The notes under the pieces: model-generated
Told to the model about the DNA's origin: nothing
What the model saw: the letters and a program-made list of their open reading frames with translations, nothing else
Database searches by the model: none
Program-made: the position numbers and the translations under genes
In this document: positions 16,177 to 23,701 of the stretch, piece by piece
How the letters are laid out: every line of letters begins with the position of its first letter
Numbering within the stretch: position 1 is the stretch's first letter
Assembly (NCBI GenBank): GCA_964450345.1
Contig: CAYVEL010000006.1
Span: forward strand, 1-47,343
DNA length: 47,343 bases
From: JAPLZH01 sp964450345
Lineage (GTDB): Bacteria > Patescibacteriota > Minisyncoccia > Phycocordibacterales > PALSA-1337
Direction: 5' to 3'

Positions 16177-16208
16177 TTGGAATATTACCCCTTTTTGGGG
16201 TAATATTC
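16177..16208 (+). promoter_or_regulatory. 12-bp perfect palindrome overlapping the prfB promoter (possible terminator or operator)
   Basis: GAATATTACCCC (16180-16191) and GGGGTAATATTC (16197-16208) pair perfectly around TTTTT. The right arm contains TAATAT (16201-16206), a plausible -10 ending 6 bp before the prfB ATG; TTGGAA (16177-16182) with an 18-bp spacer could be the -35. The hairpin may also end the surface operon, but only a weak T-rich tail follows. Confidence 0.55.
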
Positions 16209-16212
16209 TTAT

Positions 16213-17091
16213 ATGGATTTAGAAAACAAGAAAATTAAGTTAGCCGAAATCGAAGCACAGATTTCTGATCCGAGTATTTGGGCTGATAAAGTTAGAGCGC
16301 AGGCTTTGATTAAAGAAATGAACGAATTGAAATCCGAAATAGAAGGAGGTTCTAAATACGATAAGGGAAATGCGATCGTAACTATTCTCTCTGGGGCAGG
16401 AGGTGATGATGCTGAAGATTTTACCGCGATGCTTTTCAGAATGTATTCTAAGTATGCTACTAAGAAGGGTTGGGGGGTTACTCTAATACATACTCATGAT
16501 AATGATCATGGAGGTTTTAGAAATGTCTCTTTTGAAATTTCTGGAAATAATGTTTATGGAACACTTAAGAATGAATCTGGAGTACACAGATTAGTGAGAG
16601 TATCTCCATTTAATGCAAAAGGCCAAAGGCATACGTCATTCTCCCTAGTGGAAATAATACCTCGCTTCGAGAAACTAAATGAATCCGAAATTCCAATGTC
16701 AGAAATCAGAATAGAATATTCTAGATCTGGTGGTCCCGGAGGGCAGAATGTTAATAAGCGTGAGACCGCTGTTCGTGTGGTGCATATTCCTACTAATCTT
16801 TCAGCTAGTGCAGATAATGAACGTTCTCAGGCTCAGAATAAAGAACGCGCCCTTCAATCACTCGCAGGTAAAATATATAAATTCCGTGAAGAAGAAAAGA
16901 GAAAGAAAGAACTAGGTATGTCTATAAAAGGCACTGTGGAAATAGAATGGGGTAATCAGATTCGCTCTTATGTACTACACCCATATAAAATGGTTAAAGA
17001 CCATAGAACTGAGGTAGAAACTTCTAGTATTGAGGATGTTTTAGAGGGTGATTTAGATATTTTTATTGAAGCCGAGAAACAGCTCGTATGA
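16213..17091 (+). CDS. prfB: Peptide chain release factor 2 (N-terminally shortened)
   Basis: The 292-aa product has the stop-codon recognition tripeptide SPF (residues 131-133, within HRLVRVSPF), which marks RF2 and reading of UGA and UAA, and the catalytic GGQ loop (176-178, SGGPGGQNVNKRE). It is about 70 residues shorter than the usual ~365. The start aligns with the later helix of domain 1 (IEAQISDPSIWADKVRAQAL), but the remaining domain 1 helices before the AGGDDAEDF segment are missing. There is no programmed +1 frameshift site, unlike many prfB genes. It stops with TGA, so RF2 ends its own gene at its cognate codon. prfB-ftsE-ftsX is a conserved order in many bacteria. Confidence 0.95.
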   Translation: MDLENKKIKLAEIEAQISDPSIWADKVRAQALIKEMNELKSEIEGGSKYDKGNAIVTILSGAGGDDAEDFTAMLFRMYSKYATKKGWGVTLIHTHDNDHGGFRNVSFEISGNNVYGTLKNESGVHRLVRVSPFNAKGQRHTSFSLVEIIPRFEKLNESEIPMSEIRIEYSRSGGPGGQNVNKRETAVRVVHIPTNLSASADNERSQAQNKERALQSLAGKIYKFREEEKRKKELGMSIKGTVEIEWGNQIRSYVLHPYKMVKDHRTEVETSSIEDVLEGDLDIFIEAEKQLV

Positions 17092-17097
17092 TATAAT
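17089..17097 (+). promoter_or_regulatory. Extended -10 promoter of ftsE overlapping the prfB stop codon
   Basis: TG-A-TATAAT is a perfect extended -10; its TGA is the prfB stop codon. It ends 7 bp before ATG17105, implying a leaderless ftsE mRNA. Confidence 0.65.
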
Positions 17098-17104
17098 TTA
17101 AGGT

Positions 17105-17785
17105 ATGATTATTTTCAATAAGGTAACCAAGATATATAAAGACGGAATTCCAGCTTTAAGTGATATAACTATTTCAGTAGAACCTAAAGAATTCGTGTCT
17201 ATTGTAGGTCATTCTGGTGCGGGTAAGAGTACTCTTTTAAAGATGCTTTTAGCAGAAGAGAATCCTACTAGCGGACATGTATTTTTTGAATCTGTTGATA
17301 TACATAGAGCTAAGAAGAGACATGTTAATAAATTAAGAAGACGTATTGGCGCTGTCTTTCAGGATTTTAAATTAATTCCTACTAAAAATACTTTTGAAAA
17401 TATTGCTTTCGCGATGGAGGTAGCTGGAAGAAGTGATGATGAGATACATTCTGATGTTCCTAAGGTTTTAGAACTTGTAGGTCTTTCAGATAAGATTTGG
17501 AGTTTCCCCCATGAACTTTCAGGAGGAGAGAAACAGAGAGTGGCTATTGCTCGCGCTATTGTTAATCAGCCAGACTTAATTATTGCAGACGAGCCTACAG
17601 GAAATCTTGATCCTATAAATACTAAAGAAATAGTAGAAATTCTTAAAAAGATTAATGATTTAGGAACTACCGTTATTCTTACGACACATAATAAAGGGGT
17701 AGTAGATCACGTAGGAAAGAGAGTGATTACTTTAGATAAGGGTAAGGTGGTGCGCGATGATAAGAATGGTAAATATGTTCTGTAA
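17105..17785 (+). CDS. ftsE: Cell division ATP-binding protein FtsE
   Basis: The 226-aa ABC ATPase has Walker A GHSGAGKST (35-43), Q-loop VFQDFKL (about 84-90), signature LSGGEKQ (138-144), Walker B LIIADEP (158-164) and the switch His (LTTHN). FtsE works with the membrane protein FtsX as an ATP-driven lever at the septum that activates peptidoglycan hydrolases through periplasmic partners. FtsX is encoded 27 bp downstream. The length is standard. The FtsE-specific opening (IIFNKVTKIYKDGIPALSDI) makes this more than a generic ABC protein. Confidence 0.94.
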   Translation: MIIFNKVTKIYKDGIPALSDITISVEPKEFVSIVGHSGAGKSTLLKMLLAEENPTSGHVFFESVDIHRAKKRHVNKLRRRIGAVFQDFKLIPTKNTFENIAFAMEVAGRSDDEIHSDVPKVLELVGLSDKIWSFPHELSGGEKQRVAIARAIVNQPDLIIADEPTGNLDPINTKEIVEILKKINDLGTTVILTTHNKGVVDHVGKRVITLDKGKVVRDDKNGKYVL

Positions 17786-17812
17786 TTTGGTTTTAATTTA
17801 AATAAAAATAAA

Positions 17813-18742
17813 ATGAGTATTTGGACAAGTTTCAAAAGAATAACTAAAGGAGGATTCGTAAGTTTCTGGAGAAATGGTTTTCTTTCTTTCGCTACTATTC
17901 TTACTATAACTATAGCGCTATCAGTAATTTCATCATTACTTCTGTTTAATATAATTGCTAATAATTATTTAACTGCTATTAAGGATAAAGTAGATATCAA
18001 TGTCTATTTCACTACCACAGCTAAAGAGGATGCTATTTTAACTTTTCAGAAAACAGTAAATGCTATTCCTGAAGTTTCAAAGACAGAATATGTCTCAAAA
18101 GAGAAGGCTTTGGAAGATTTTAAAGCTAGAAATGCGGATAACTCTTCTATCCTAGCCGGACTTGATGAAGTGGGTGATAATCCTCTATCTGCTGTTTTAA
18201 ATATTAAAGCTAAAAATCCTGAGCAGTATAGTAGTATTTCAAAATTCTTAGAAAGTAAGGCAGGTCTCGCTGACGATGGTGGAACTATAATTAAGAAAAT
18301 TACTTATAATGAGAATAAGACTGTTATTGATAGACTAGCAAAGATTATAAAAGTAGTAGAGCAGGTAGGTGTTGGTCTTTCTATTATTCTAGCCCTTACT
18401 GTTATCTTGGTTACTCTTAATACTATGCGTCTCGTAATTTATTCTGCTAAGGATGAGATTTCTGTAATGAAACTAGTGGGTGCATCTAATATGCATGTTA
18501 GAGGTCCATTCGTCGTAGCGGGAATCTTTAGTGGTGCCATATCCGCGATTTTAACCACGGCGATTATGTATCCGGCGACTTATTATTTCGGTAAAGTTCT
18601 CAGAGTCTTATCTCCTGATTTTTCTCTAAATGCTTATTACTTAGCGCATGTCGGCGAAATATTCATAGTTGTTCTAGTTATTGGTTCTGTACTTGGTGCT
18701 ATATCAAGTTACATCTCAGTTAGAAGATATTTGAATGTTTAG
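17813..18742 (+). CDS. ftsX: Cell division protein FtsX
   Basis: The 309-aa product has the FtsX plan: a cytoplasmic N-terminus (TSFKRITKGGFVSFWRNG), transmembrane helix 1 (about 24-48), an extracellular domain of about 120 residues starting IKDKVDINVYFTT with VSKEKALEDFKARN, and three further helices (about 185-210, 228-252, 275-300). The FtsX domain motif VILVTLNTMRLVIYSAKDEISVMKLVGAS is split here by quoting limits, but the MKLVGAS core is visible. It partners with FtsE upstream. A bidirectional terminator follows. No hydrolase partner (PcsB, RipC or CwlO type) lies in the window. Confidence 0.94.
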   Translation: MSIWTSFKRITKGGFVSFWRNGFLSFATILTITIALSVISSLLLFNIIANNYLTAIKDKVDINVYFTTTAKEDAILTFQKTVNAIPEVSKTEYVSKEKALEDFKARNADNSSILAGLDEVGDNPLSAVLNIKAKNPEQYSSISKFLESKAGLADDGGTIIKKITYNENKTVIDRLAKIIKVVEQVGVGLSIILALTVILVTLNTMRLVIYSAKDEISVMKLVGASNMHVRGPFVVAGIFSGAISAILTTAIMYPATYYFGKVLRVLSPDFSLNAYYLAHVGEIFIVVLVIGSVLGAISSYISVRRYLNV

Positions 18743-18780
18743 TTTGTAGGTCTCGAAAATTCAGTAAAATATTTGAATAA

Positions 18781-18816
18781 AAAATCTCCGCCTTTAAAAA
18801 TTTTAGCGGAGATTTT
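18781..18816. terminator. Terminator of prfB-ftsE-ftsX
   Basis: AAAATCTCCGC (18781-18791) pairs with GCGGAGATTTT (18806-18816), followed by further T. The A-tract on the other side would allow function in both directions. Confidence 0.85.
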
Positions 18817-18878
18817 TTATTAACAAATACTTGTGGATAACTGTATTTACTTTTAATTTTATAGGAGTAATATTTTAA

Positions 18879-18986
18879 ATGTCTCATGAAGTAGGGGATA
18901 ATAAACTCGAAAGAGATGCTCGCTTGCGAGCGCTGCACATTGGTAAACATCAACGAAACGACTCACCTCTCTCCTTATGGAGTTAG
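18879..18986 (+). CDS. Possible 35-residue small protein, weak
   Basis: ATG18879 follows AGGAG with an 11-nt spacer, one of the few Shine-Dalgarno-like sites in this neighbourhood. The peptide starts MSHEVGDNKLERDARLRALH, is charged, has no membrane segment and no recognised family. Stop TAG at 18984. The same bases form short hairpins, so the frame may be accidental and the RNA structure the real feature. Confidence 0.2.
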   Translation: MSHEVGDNKLERDARLRALHIGKHQRNDSPLSLWS

Positions 18987-19084
18987 GCGCGTCACAAACG
19001 CAAAGGCCCGAAATGAAACATATTCGTGATCCTGCTCAGTGTTTTTAAGCGCCGCCGCTTTTGATCCGCTTGTTTAGTTTACAA

Positions 19085-19113
19085 GGCCCGGCAACACTTC
19101 GTGTTGCCGGGCC
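19085..19113. terminator. 13-bp perfect GC-rich hairpin upstream of pyrG
   Basis: GGCCCGGCAACAC (19085-19097), loop TTC, GTGTTGCCGGGCC (19101-19113), followed by AAACTATTTTT. A terminator-like hairpin with no obvious gene just before it, supporting a transcript across 18840-19085. Confidence 0.65.
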
Positions 19114-19181
19114 AAACTATTTTTACCTATTTAATTACCCATTCTTTTTTATAAAAAAGTGTTGTCTAAAATTTTTGTGTA

Positions 19182-19209
19182 TTGCACTTAGAATTTCTAG
19201 AAGTAAAAT
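19182..19209 (+). promoter_or_regulatory. Promoter of pyrG, leaderless type
   Basis: TTGCAC (19182-19187), a 16-bp spacer, TAAAAT (19204-19209), ending 6 bp before ATG19216. Confidence 0.6.
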
Positions 19210-19215
19210 ATATTA

Positions 19216-20865
19216 ATGAAGAAGAAATCACATAAATATATTTTCGTAATCGGTGGGGTGATGTCTGGAGTCGGTAAAGGAATTGCTGTCTCATCCATCG
19301 GAACACTACTCGAATCAAAAGGCTTTAAAGTTAATCTTCTAAAAGTAGATCCATATCTTAACGTCGACGCAGGTACTATGAACCCCACTGAACACGGTGA
19401 GGTTTTTGTTTTAAATTCTGGACTCGAGACAGATCAGGATATGGGTAATTATGAGAGATTCCTTAATCATGATCTTACGGGTGATGACTACATGACTTCT
19501 GGAATGGTGTATCAACACGTGATTGCAAATGAGAGAGCTTTAAAATACGGAGGTAAATGTGTGGAAGCTATTCCTAATATTAGAGATGAAATCATAAGAC
19601 GTTTCGAACATGCGGCTAAATTAAATTCTTCAGATATTTCAGTTATTGAGGTGGGTGGTACTGTAGGTGATTATCAGAACATTATGTTCATCGAGGCTGC
19701 GCGTGTCATGAAAATCCGCAGACCAGATGATGTATGTTTCGTAATGGTTAGCTATATGCCGGTTCCAGGAAAGATTGGTGAGATGAAATCTAAACCTACC
19801 CAGAATGCTATCAGACAGCTTAACTCTTACGGAGTAAATACAGATATTATTATTGCGAGAAGTGAGGGTGGGGTAGATAAGAAGAGAAAAGAAAAGATCG
19901 CTATTTCTTGTGGTCTTCCTGTCGAGAATGTTATTTCTGCTCCTGACGTAGATAGCGTATTTGATGTACCAGTTAACTTTGATAAAGATAAGCTTGGAGA
20001 TATCTTAATGAAGACTTTAAAGATTAGAAAGAAGGCGGATTCTCCAGGATTGGGTAAGTGGAAAGCTTTCATTCAATCAACTAAAAATACCCAAGGTGAG
20101 CTTAATATCGCAATAGTAGGAAAATACTTTAATACCGGTGATTTCGTGCTTACAGACGCATATTTGTCTGTTCTAGAGGCTGTTAAATACTCTGCGTATA
20201 AGCTAGGTAAGAAGGCTGTTATTCATACTGTAAATTCACGTGATTTTGAGATAGAAAAGCCTGACTATAAAGCACTTAATAAATTCGATGGAATCATAGT
20301 TCCTGGAGGTTTCGGAGAGTCTGGAATCGAAGGAAAGTTGAACGTTATCAGATATGTTCGTGAAAATAAGATTCCTTATTTCGGTCTTTGTTACGGAATG
20401 CAGTTAATGACTATTGAGTATGCTAGAAATGTTCTAGGTTTAGCTGATGCTACTACTGCAGAAATAAATCCTAAATCAAAAAATAAGATTATAGATATAA
20501 TGCCAGACCAGAAGAAAAAGCTTGAAGAGGGAAATTACGGTGGAAGCATGAGACTTGGTCAGTATGAAGCTATTTTAAAGAAGGGAACTATAGCTAGAGA
20601 AGCATATGGAAAGGAAAGCATTCTAGAGAGACATAGACATAGATATGAAGTAAATCCAGAATATGTATCTGCTTTAGAACAGGCTGGTTTAGTGTTTTCA
20701 GGTATTTCTCCAGATCATAGACTTTGTGAAATAGCCGAGCTTCCTAGAGAGAAACATCCGTTTTTTGTTGGTACACAGTTTCATCCAGAATTTTTAGCTA
20801 GACCACTTTCGCCACATCCTTTATTTACTGAATTTTTAAAATCAGCAATTAGTAAAAATAAATAA
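19216..20865 (+). CDS. pyrG: CTP synthase (glutamine-hydrolysing)
   Basis: The 549-aa enzyme makes CTP from UTP, ATP and glutamine. The N-terminal synthetase domain (1-275) carries GGVMSGVGKGI (P-loop, about 13-23), KVDPYLNVDAGTMNPTEHGEVF and EVGGTVGDYQN. The glutaminase domain (about 295-545) carries the nucleophile Cys392 in GLCYGMQ and the His523/Glu525 pair in GTQFHPEF. The length is normal for the family. The promoter lies 6 bp upstream of ATG, suggesting a leaderless mRNA. A small membrane protein gene follows after 5 bp and may be co-transcribed. CTP also feeds the CarS-like enzyme encoded at 2199. Confidence 0.97.
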   Translation: MKKKSHKYIFVIGGVMSGVGKGIAVSSIGTLLESKGFKVNLLKVDPYLNVDAGTMNPTEHGEVFVLNSGLETDQDMGNYERFLNHDLTGDDYMTSGMVYQHVIANERALKYGGKCVEAIPNIRDEIIRRFEHAAKLNSSDISVIEVGGTVGDYQNIMFIEAARVMKIRRPDDVCFVMVSYMPVPGKIGEMKSKPTQNAIRQLNSYGVNTDIIIARSEGGVDKKRKEKIAISCGLPVENVISAPDVDSVFDVPVNFDKDKLGDILMKTLKIRKKADSPGLGKWKAFIQSTKNTQGELNIAIVGKYFNTGDFVLTDAYLSVLEAVKYSAYKLGKKAVIHTVNSRDFEIEKPDYKALNKFDGIIVPGGFGESGIEGKLNVIRYVRENKIPYFGLCYGMQLMTIEYARNVLGLADATTAEINPKSKNKIIDIMPDQKKKLEEGNYGGSMRLGQYEAILKKGTIAREAYGKESILERHRHRYEVNPEYVSALEQAGLVFSGISPDHRLCEIAELPREKHPFFVGTQFHPEFLARPLSPHPLFTEFLKSAISKNK

Positions 20866-20870
20866 AATAT

Positions 20871-21359
20871 ATGGAACCTAAAAAAAGATCATTTATACAT
20901 TCACCTATAATAGCGGGAGATTTTTATGAAAGATTTTTCACCTTTATTACTATAGCTTTGCTACCTCTTGGAATAGCTTATGTTTTAGATATTTTTGTTA
21001 ATTTTACTGGATCTAGAACATTTTTTGAAGGTATAGATTTTGCTTCTATATTAGGTTTATTAATTATTTCAGCGATATTAAATATCTGGATTTACAATGA
21101 AAACATAACCGCTCTGAAGTATTCTTTTATAGCAGGTCTAATAACAGCTATTTTATTTATCGTTTACGTTACCACCTCAGGACCTGTTGAATCACCTGTA
21201 TTTCTAGCTATATTTCTTTTCCCATTTTATCTAATACCTATAATAATTTTTGGTTTATTGACTAGATTTCTAATGAGTATGGGTAAGGTGTTAGGATTGA
21301 TATTTTCTTGTGTCATTTTATCTTTGATACTTGTTTTCTTTTCCTCTTTTCCTTATTAG
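20871..21359 (+). CDS. Small polytopic membrane protein, unknown
   Basis: The 162-aa product has a short hydrophilic N-terminus (MEPKKRSFIHSPIIAGDFYERF) and four to five hydrophobic segments (about 23-45, 58-75, 84-102, 110-132, 138-160). There are no polar motifs suggesting catalysis, and I do not recognise a family. It begins 5 bp after the pyrG stop, so it is probably translated from the pyrG mRNA. Base composition matches the neighbours. Confidence 0.65.
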   Translation: MEPKKRSFIHSPIIAGDFYERFFTFITIALLPLGIAYVLDIFVNFTGSRTFFEGIDFASILGLLIISAILNIWIYNENITALKYSFIAGLITAILFIVYVTTSGPVESPVFLAIFLFPFYLIPIIIFGLLTRFLMSMGKVLGLIFSCVILSLILVFFSSFPY

Positions 21360-21408
21360 TTTATATTTCTTTATTAAAACTTTATCTTTATTTTGCTTTA
21401 ATTAGCGA

Positions 21409-21798
21409 ATGTTGAAAGATTACTCTGAATGGTTTAAATTAAAGCCCAAAATAAATACTAAAAAACAAGATAGGGATCTTTATTTTAAAGAGGGTCAGAT
21501 ATGGTGGTGTTCTCTCGGGTTTAATATTGATATTGAAATAGATGGTAAAAATGAGATGTTTACACGTCCCGTTTTGATATTAAAGATATTTAGCAGAAGA
21601 CATGTTTGGGTGGTGCCCATAACATCAAAAGGTGGTTTTGATAAATATTATTTTCGTATAGATTTATTTGGGACAGAATCATTTTTAGTATTGTCACAGT
21701 TAAGAACAATAAGTTCTTTAAGGTTGCTGAGAAAATTTTCATATCTACCTGAAGACCAATATTTAAAAGCTATAGATAGTATTAAGAAATTATTTTAG
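21409..21798 (+). CDS. PemK/MazF-family toxin-like protein, orphan
   Basis: The 129-aa product fits the PemK/MazF fold (PF02452): a preceding helix, then FKEGQIWWCSLGFNIDIEIDG, FTRPVLILK, VWVVPITSK, a central strand pair, and SQLRTISSLRLLRK near the end, which in MazF-type RNases supplies the conserved Ser/Thr and Arg of the active site. MazF toxins cut mRNA at short motifs and are usually encoded downstream of a small antitoxin. No antitoxin frame is seen within 50 bp upstream, and the next gene downstream is a membrane protein. Orphan PemK-like genes are common in CPR genomes. A strong palindrome follows. Confidence 0.75.
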   Translation: MLKDYSEWFKLKPKINTKKQDRDLYFKEGQIWWCSLGFNIDIEIDGKNEMFTRPVLILKIFSRRHVWVVPITSKGGFDKYYFRIDLFGTESFLVLSQLRTISSLRLLRKFSYLPEDQYLKAIDSIKKLF

Positions 21799-21803
21799 CT
21801 ATA

Positions 21804-21839
21804 AATCAAAACACCGAGTAAGTACTCGGTGTTTTGATT
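21804..21839. terminator. 17-bp perfect palindromic terminator
   Basis: AATCAAAACACCGAGTA (21804-21820) and its exact complement (21823-21839) around AG. Ends the toxin gene on the plus strand and would also end the minus-strand transcript proposed next. Confidence 0.85.
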
Positions 21840-21919
21840 TAATCGCCAGAATAAGTAATTTCTGGCATTTACGAAACCCAGTTACTTTTCTGGGAATCTC
21901 GGATCCTTTCGGAGTTAAT
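21804..21919 (-). ncRNA. Possible small RNA on the minus strand
   Basis: On the minus strand, TTGAAA (21953-21948), a 16-bp spacer and extended -10 TGCTACAAT (21934-21926) form a good promoter. From a start near 21919 the transcript would contain TCC-GAAA-GGA, CCCAG-AAAAGTAA-CTGGG and CCAGAAATTACTTATTCTGG hairpins, then the 17-bp terminator hairpin, with no reading frame of note. Total about 116 nt. The evidence is only promoter, hairpins and terminator; it is antisense to nothing known. Confidence 0.4.
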
Positions 21920-22074
21920 GTGGTTATTGTAGCAAATTTTTTATTCTTTTCAACTCTTGTTATGTTTCTCTCAATGACCGCAATGCTCTCGTTGGGGTAT
22001 GGTGATCATTAGTTCCAACTAGGTTTTAGACGATAAATTTAGTATGATTACAGTAATTAAGTTAATTAAATAAA

Positions 22075-23631
22075 ATGTCAGAAAATATAAATCAAATACA
22101 GGTTTCTAAATGGTTCCCAGCTAGGGAAATTATAAAAAGATCATGGTCTTTTTATAAAACAAATTTTAAGAAGTTGTGGCCACTATTCGTTCTTGGTTCA
22201 CTTTCTTTCAACTTTACATCTGGAGGTGATAGTAAATCTACTATAAAAGATTCAGTTCCAATTGAATATCTAAATTCTTACGTTGTAGTTTCTATTGTTA
22301 TTCTCGCAGTTTTAATTTCTATATTCCTTGTTCTATCTAAGATTGCTCTATTTAAAGCATTAGCTGATTTTGATAAGAATCAGTTCGTAGGAATAAAAGA
22401 TTCATATTTAAAGAGTAAGAAATTATTCTGGGGATATATTCTAATAACAATAATCGTAGCTCTGTCATGTGCAGGTGGATATTTACTACTTATTATTCCT
22501 GGAATAATAGTTCAGATATATTTATCTTTCACCATGTTCGAATACATAGCTGCTGATAAGAAAAGTTTTTCTGCTGCTACTAGCTCATGGTCAATGGTTA
22601 AGGGAAGATGGCTTAAAGTATTTGCAGGTTCTCTTTCTCTTGCTGTTTATATGATAATTATTATTATCGCAATCGCACTAGCGTCTGTAATAGCTTCAGC
22701 ATTGATTGGATATATTGTGTCTTTGATATTTAAGGTGGCAATGTTTAATGCTTTGGTGTTTACATGGTTCGCTATTATGGGTTTGGTTTTTGTTTTTGCA
22801 ATACTACCATTATTCAATATCGTATTTTTTGAATTTTATAAGGAAGTTAAGAAAGAACCACTATTTGGTGATGCTGGTCCAGAGGTAGAGAAGAATAGAA
22901 AAAATAGATTAATGACTCTAATGGTTCTAGGTGTAATAGCTATCGTAGCAATAATCTTTTTCGCTTTCTTCCTAGATGGAAAAGTTAAGGAATCAGAACA
23001 GAAGGCTAAAATCGCACATGATAAGGCTATAATCGCGAGTTTAAAAGTAAAAGATATTTTACTTGAAGATGAAGGAAAACTTATAGAAAAAGGAGATGTA
23101 AAAACATATAAGTCATCTGTAGGTAAGTATTCTGTAGAGCTTCCTAAAAATTGGTTAGTGGATGAAAGTGTCTCAAGTACTACTCTGGGTATAGACCATT
23201 TAGCCGGTTTTGTATCAATTGATAATAACGATACAGTTAATTCTGTAATACGTATTGAATCAAGAGTTAATTCAGATGTAAAAAAAGATACTAAAGATGA
23301 AGAAATTTTGGGTTATTCTTTTGATAGTTTGAAGGAATATTATACAAGTGGATATAAGTCAGATTCTGAGATTGCAAAGATGGATTTATTAAAGTTTGAG
23401 AAATCAACTTTGAACGGTGTTCCAGTCATTGAGTCTATTATTTCTGAGACAGACAGATCATATTCTCAGAGTACTAGAAGAATAGTTAGTACTGATTTTA
23501 AAACTTATTTAATTATTGCAGTTAAGAATGGTGTGTTCTATAGCATAACTTATTCTCCTAATGAGATTAAGAATTATGATAAGTATTATTCTGAAGCGAG
23601 AAAAGTTATTGAATCTATAAAATTTAATTAG
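22075..23631 (+). CDS. Multi-pass membrane protein with outside PsbP-like domain
   Basis: The 518-aa product has six to seven hydrophobic segments in residues 33-260, in a layout like GPDPase-membrane/DUF975-type proteins (FYKTNFKKLWPLFVLGS, KLFWGYILITIIVALSCAGGYLLL split here, LLIIPGIIVQIYLSFTMFEY). One more helix lies at about 283-305. A soluble domain follows (about 340-518) with KSSVGKYSVELPKNWLVDE, the typical opening of PsbP-related lipid- or wall-proximal domains, and an ARKVIESIKF end. No enzyme motif is visible. TATGAT (22043-22048) is a likely -10, giving a leader of about 20 nt. Its terminator is shared with the convergent gene downstream. Function unknown. Confidence 0.72.
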   Translation: MSENINQIQVSKWFPAREIIKRSWSFYKTNFKKLWPLFVLGSLSFNFTSGGDSKSTIKDSVPIEYLNSYVVVSIVILAVLISIFLVLSKIALFKALADFDKNQFVGIKDSYLKSKKLFWGYILITIIVALSCAGGYLLLIIPGIIVQIYLSFTMFEYIAADKKSFSAATSSWSMVKGRWLKVFAGSLSLAVYMIIIIIAIALASVIASALIGYIVSLIFKVAMFNALVFTWFAIMGLVFVFAILPLFNIVFFEFYKEVKKEPLFGDAGPEVEKNRKNRLMTLMVLGVIAIVAIIFFAFFLDGKVKESEQKAKIAHDKAIIASLKVKDILLEDEGKLIEKGDVKTYKSSVGKYSVELPKNWLVDESVSSTTLGIDHLAGFVSIDNNDTVNSVIRIESRVNSDVKKDTKDEEILGYSFDSLKEYYTSGYKSDSEIAKMDLLKFEKSTLNGVPVIESIISETDRSYSQSTRRIVSTDFKTYLIIAVKNGVFYSITYSPNEIKNYDKYYSEARKVIESIKFN

Positions 23632-23654
23632 AGTTTAGTGGTGGGGAATATGAA

Positions 23655-23685
23655 AAGGCCGCGGGAACTTCGTTCCCGCGGCCTT
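23655..23685. terminator. 14-bp perfect bidirectional terminator
   Basis: AAGGCCGCGGGAAC (23655-23668), loop TTC, GTTCCCGCGGCCTT (23672-23685). It lies between two convergent genes. Confidence 0.85.
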
Positions 23686-23701
23686 GTGCTTCAACATAAA
23701 A

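Larger units (their letters stand above)
18831..19113. other. Hairpin-rich intergenic region between ftsX and pyrG
   Basis: This stretch holds no convincing gene. Visible items are a perfect DnaA-box-like TTGTGGATAA (18831-18840), small hairpins CTC-GAAA-GAG, GCTCG-CTTG-CGAGC and CTCC-TTAT-GGAG (18889-18982), and a GC-richer segment (about 18985-19080) quite unlike the flanks. A frame from ATG19013 reads MKHIRDPAQCF before a stop, and a +1 shift continues with AAAFDPLV; this faintly recalls transposase N-termini but is too short to claim. It could be a decayed insertion or an unrecognised RNA ending at the 19085 hairpin. Confidence 0.4.

Noticed and set aside
16213..17091. Alternative genetic code (UGA as Gly, as in Gracilibacteria)
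   Set aside because: RF2 with SPF is present and TGA is used as a terminal stop in prfB and the GT-C gene; no in-frame TGA interrupts conserved genes.
18720..18953. 77-aa minus-strand frame behind ftsX
   Set aside because: It crosses the ftsX terminator and overlaps the ftsX end; the composition is that of translated AT-rich DNA.
19013..19070. Transposase remnant (MKHIRDPAQ..., FDPLV with a frameshift)
   Set aside because: Only about 20 residues, two frames needed, resemblance is by memory of general transposase starts; kept only as a remark.
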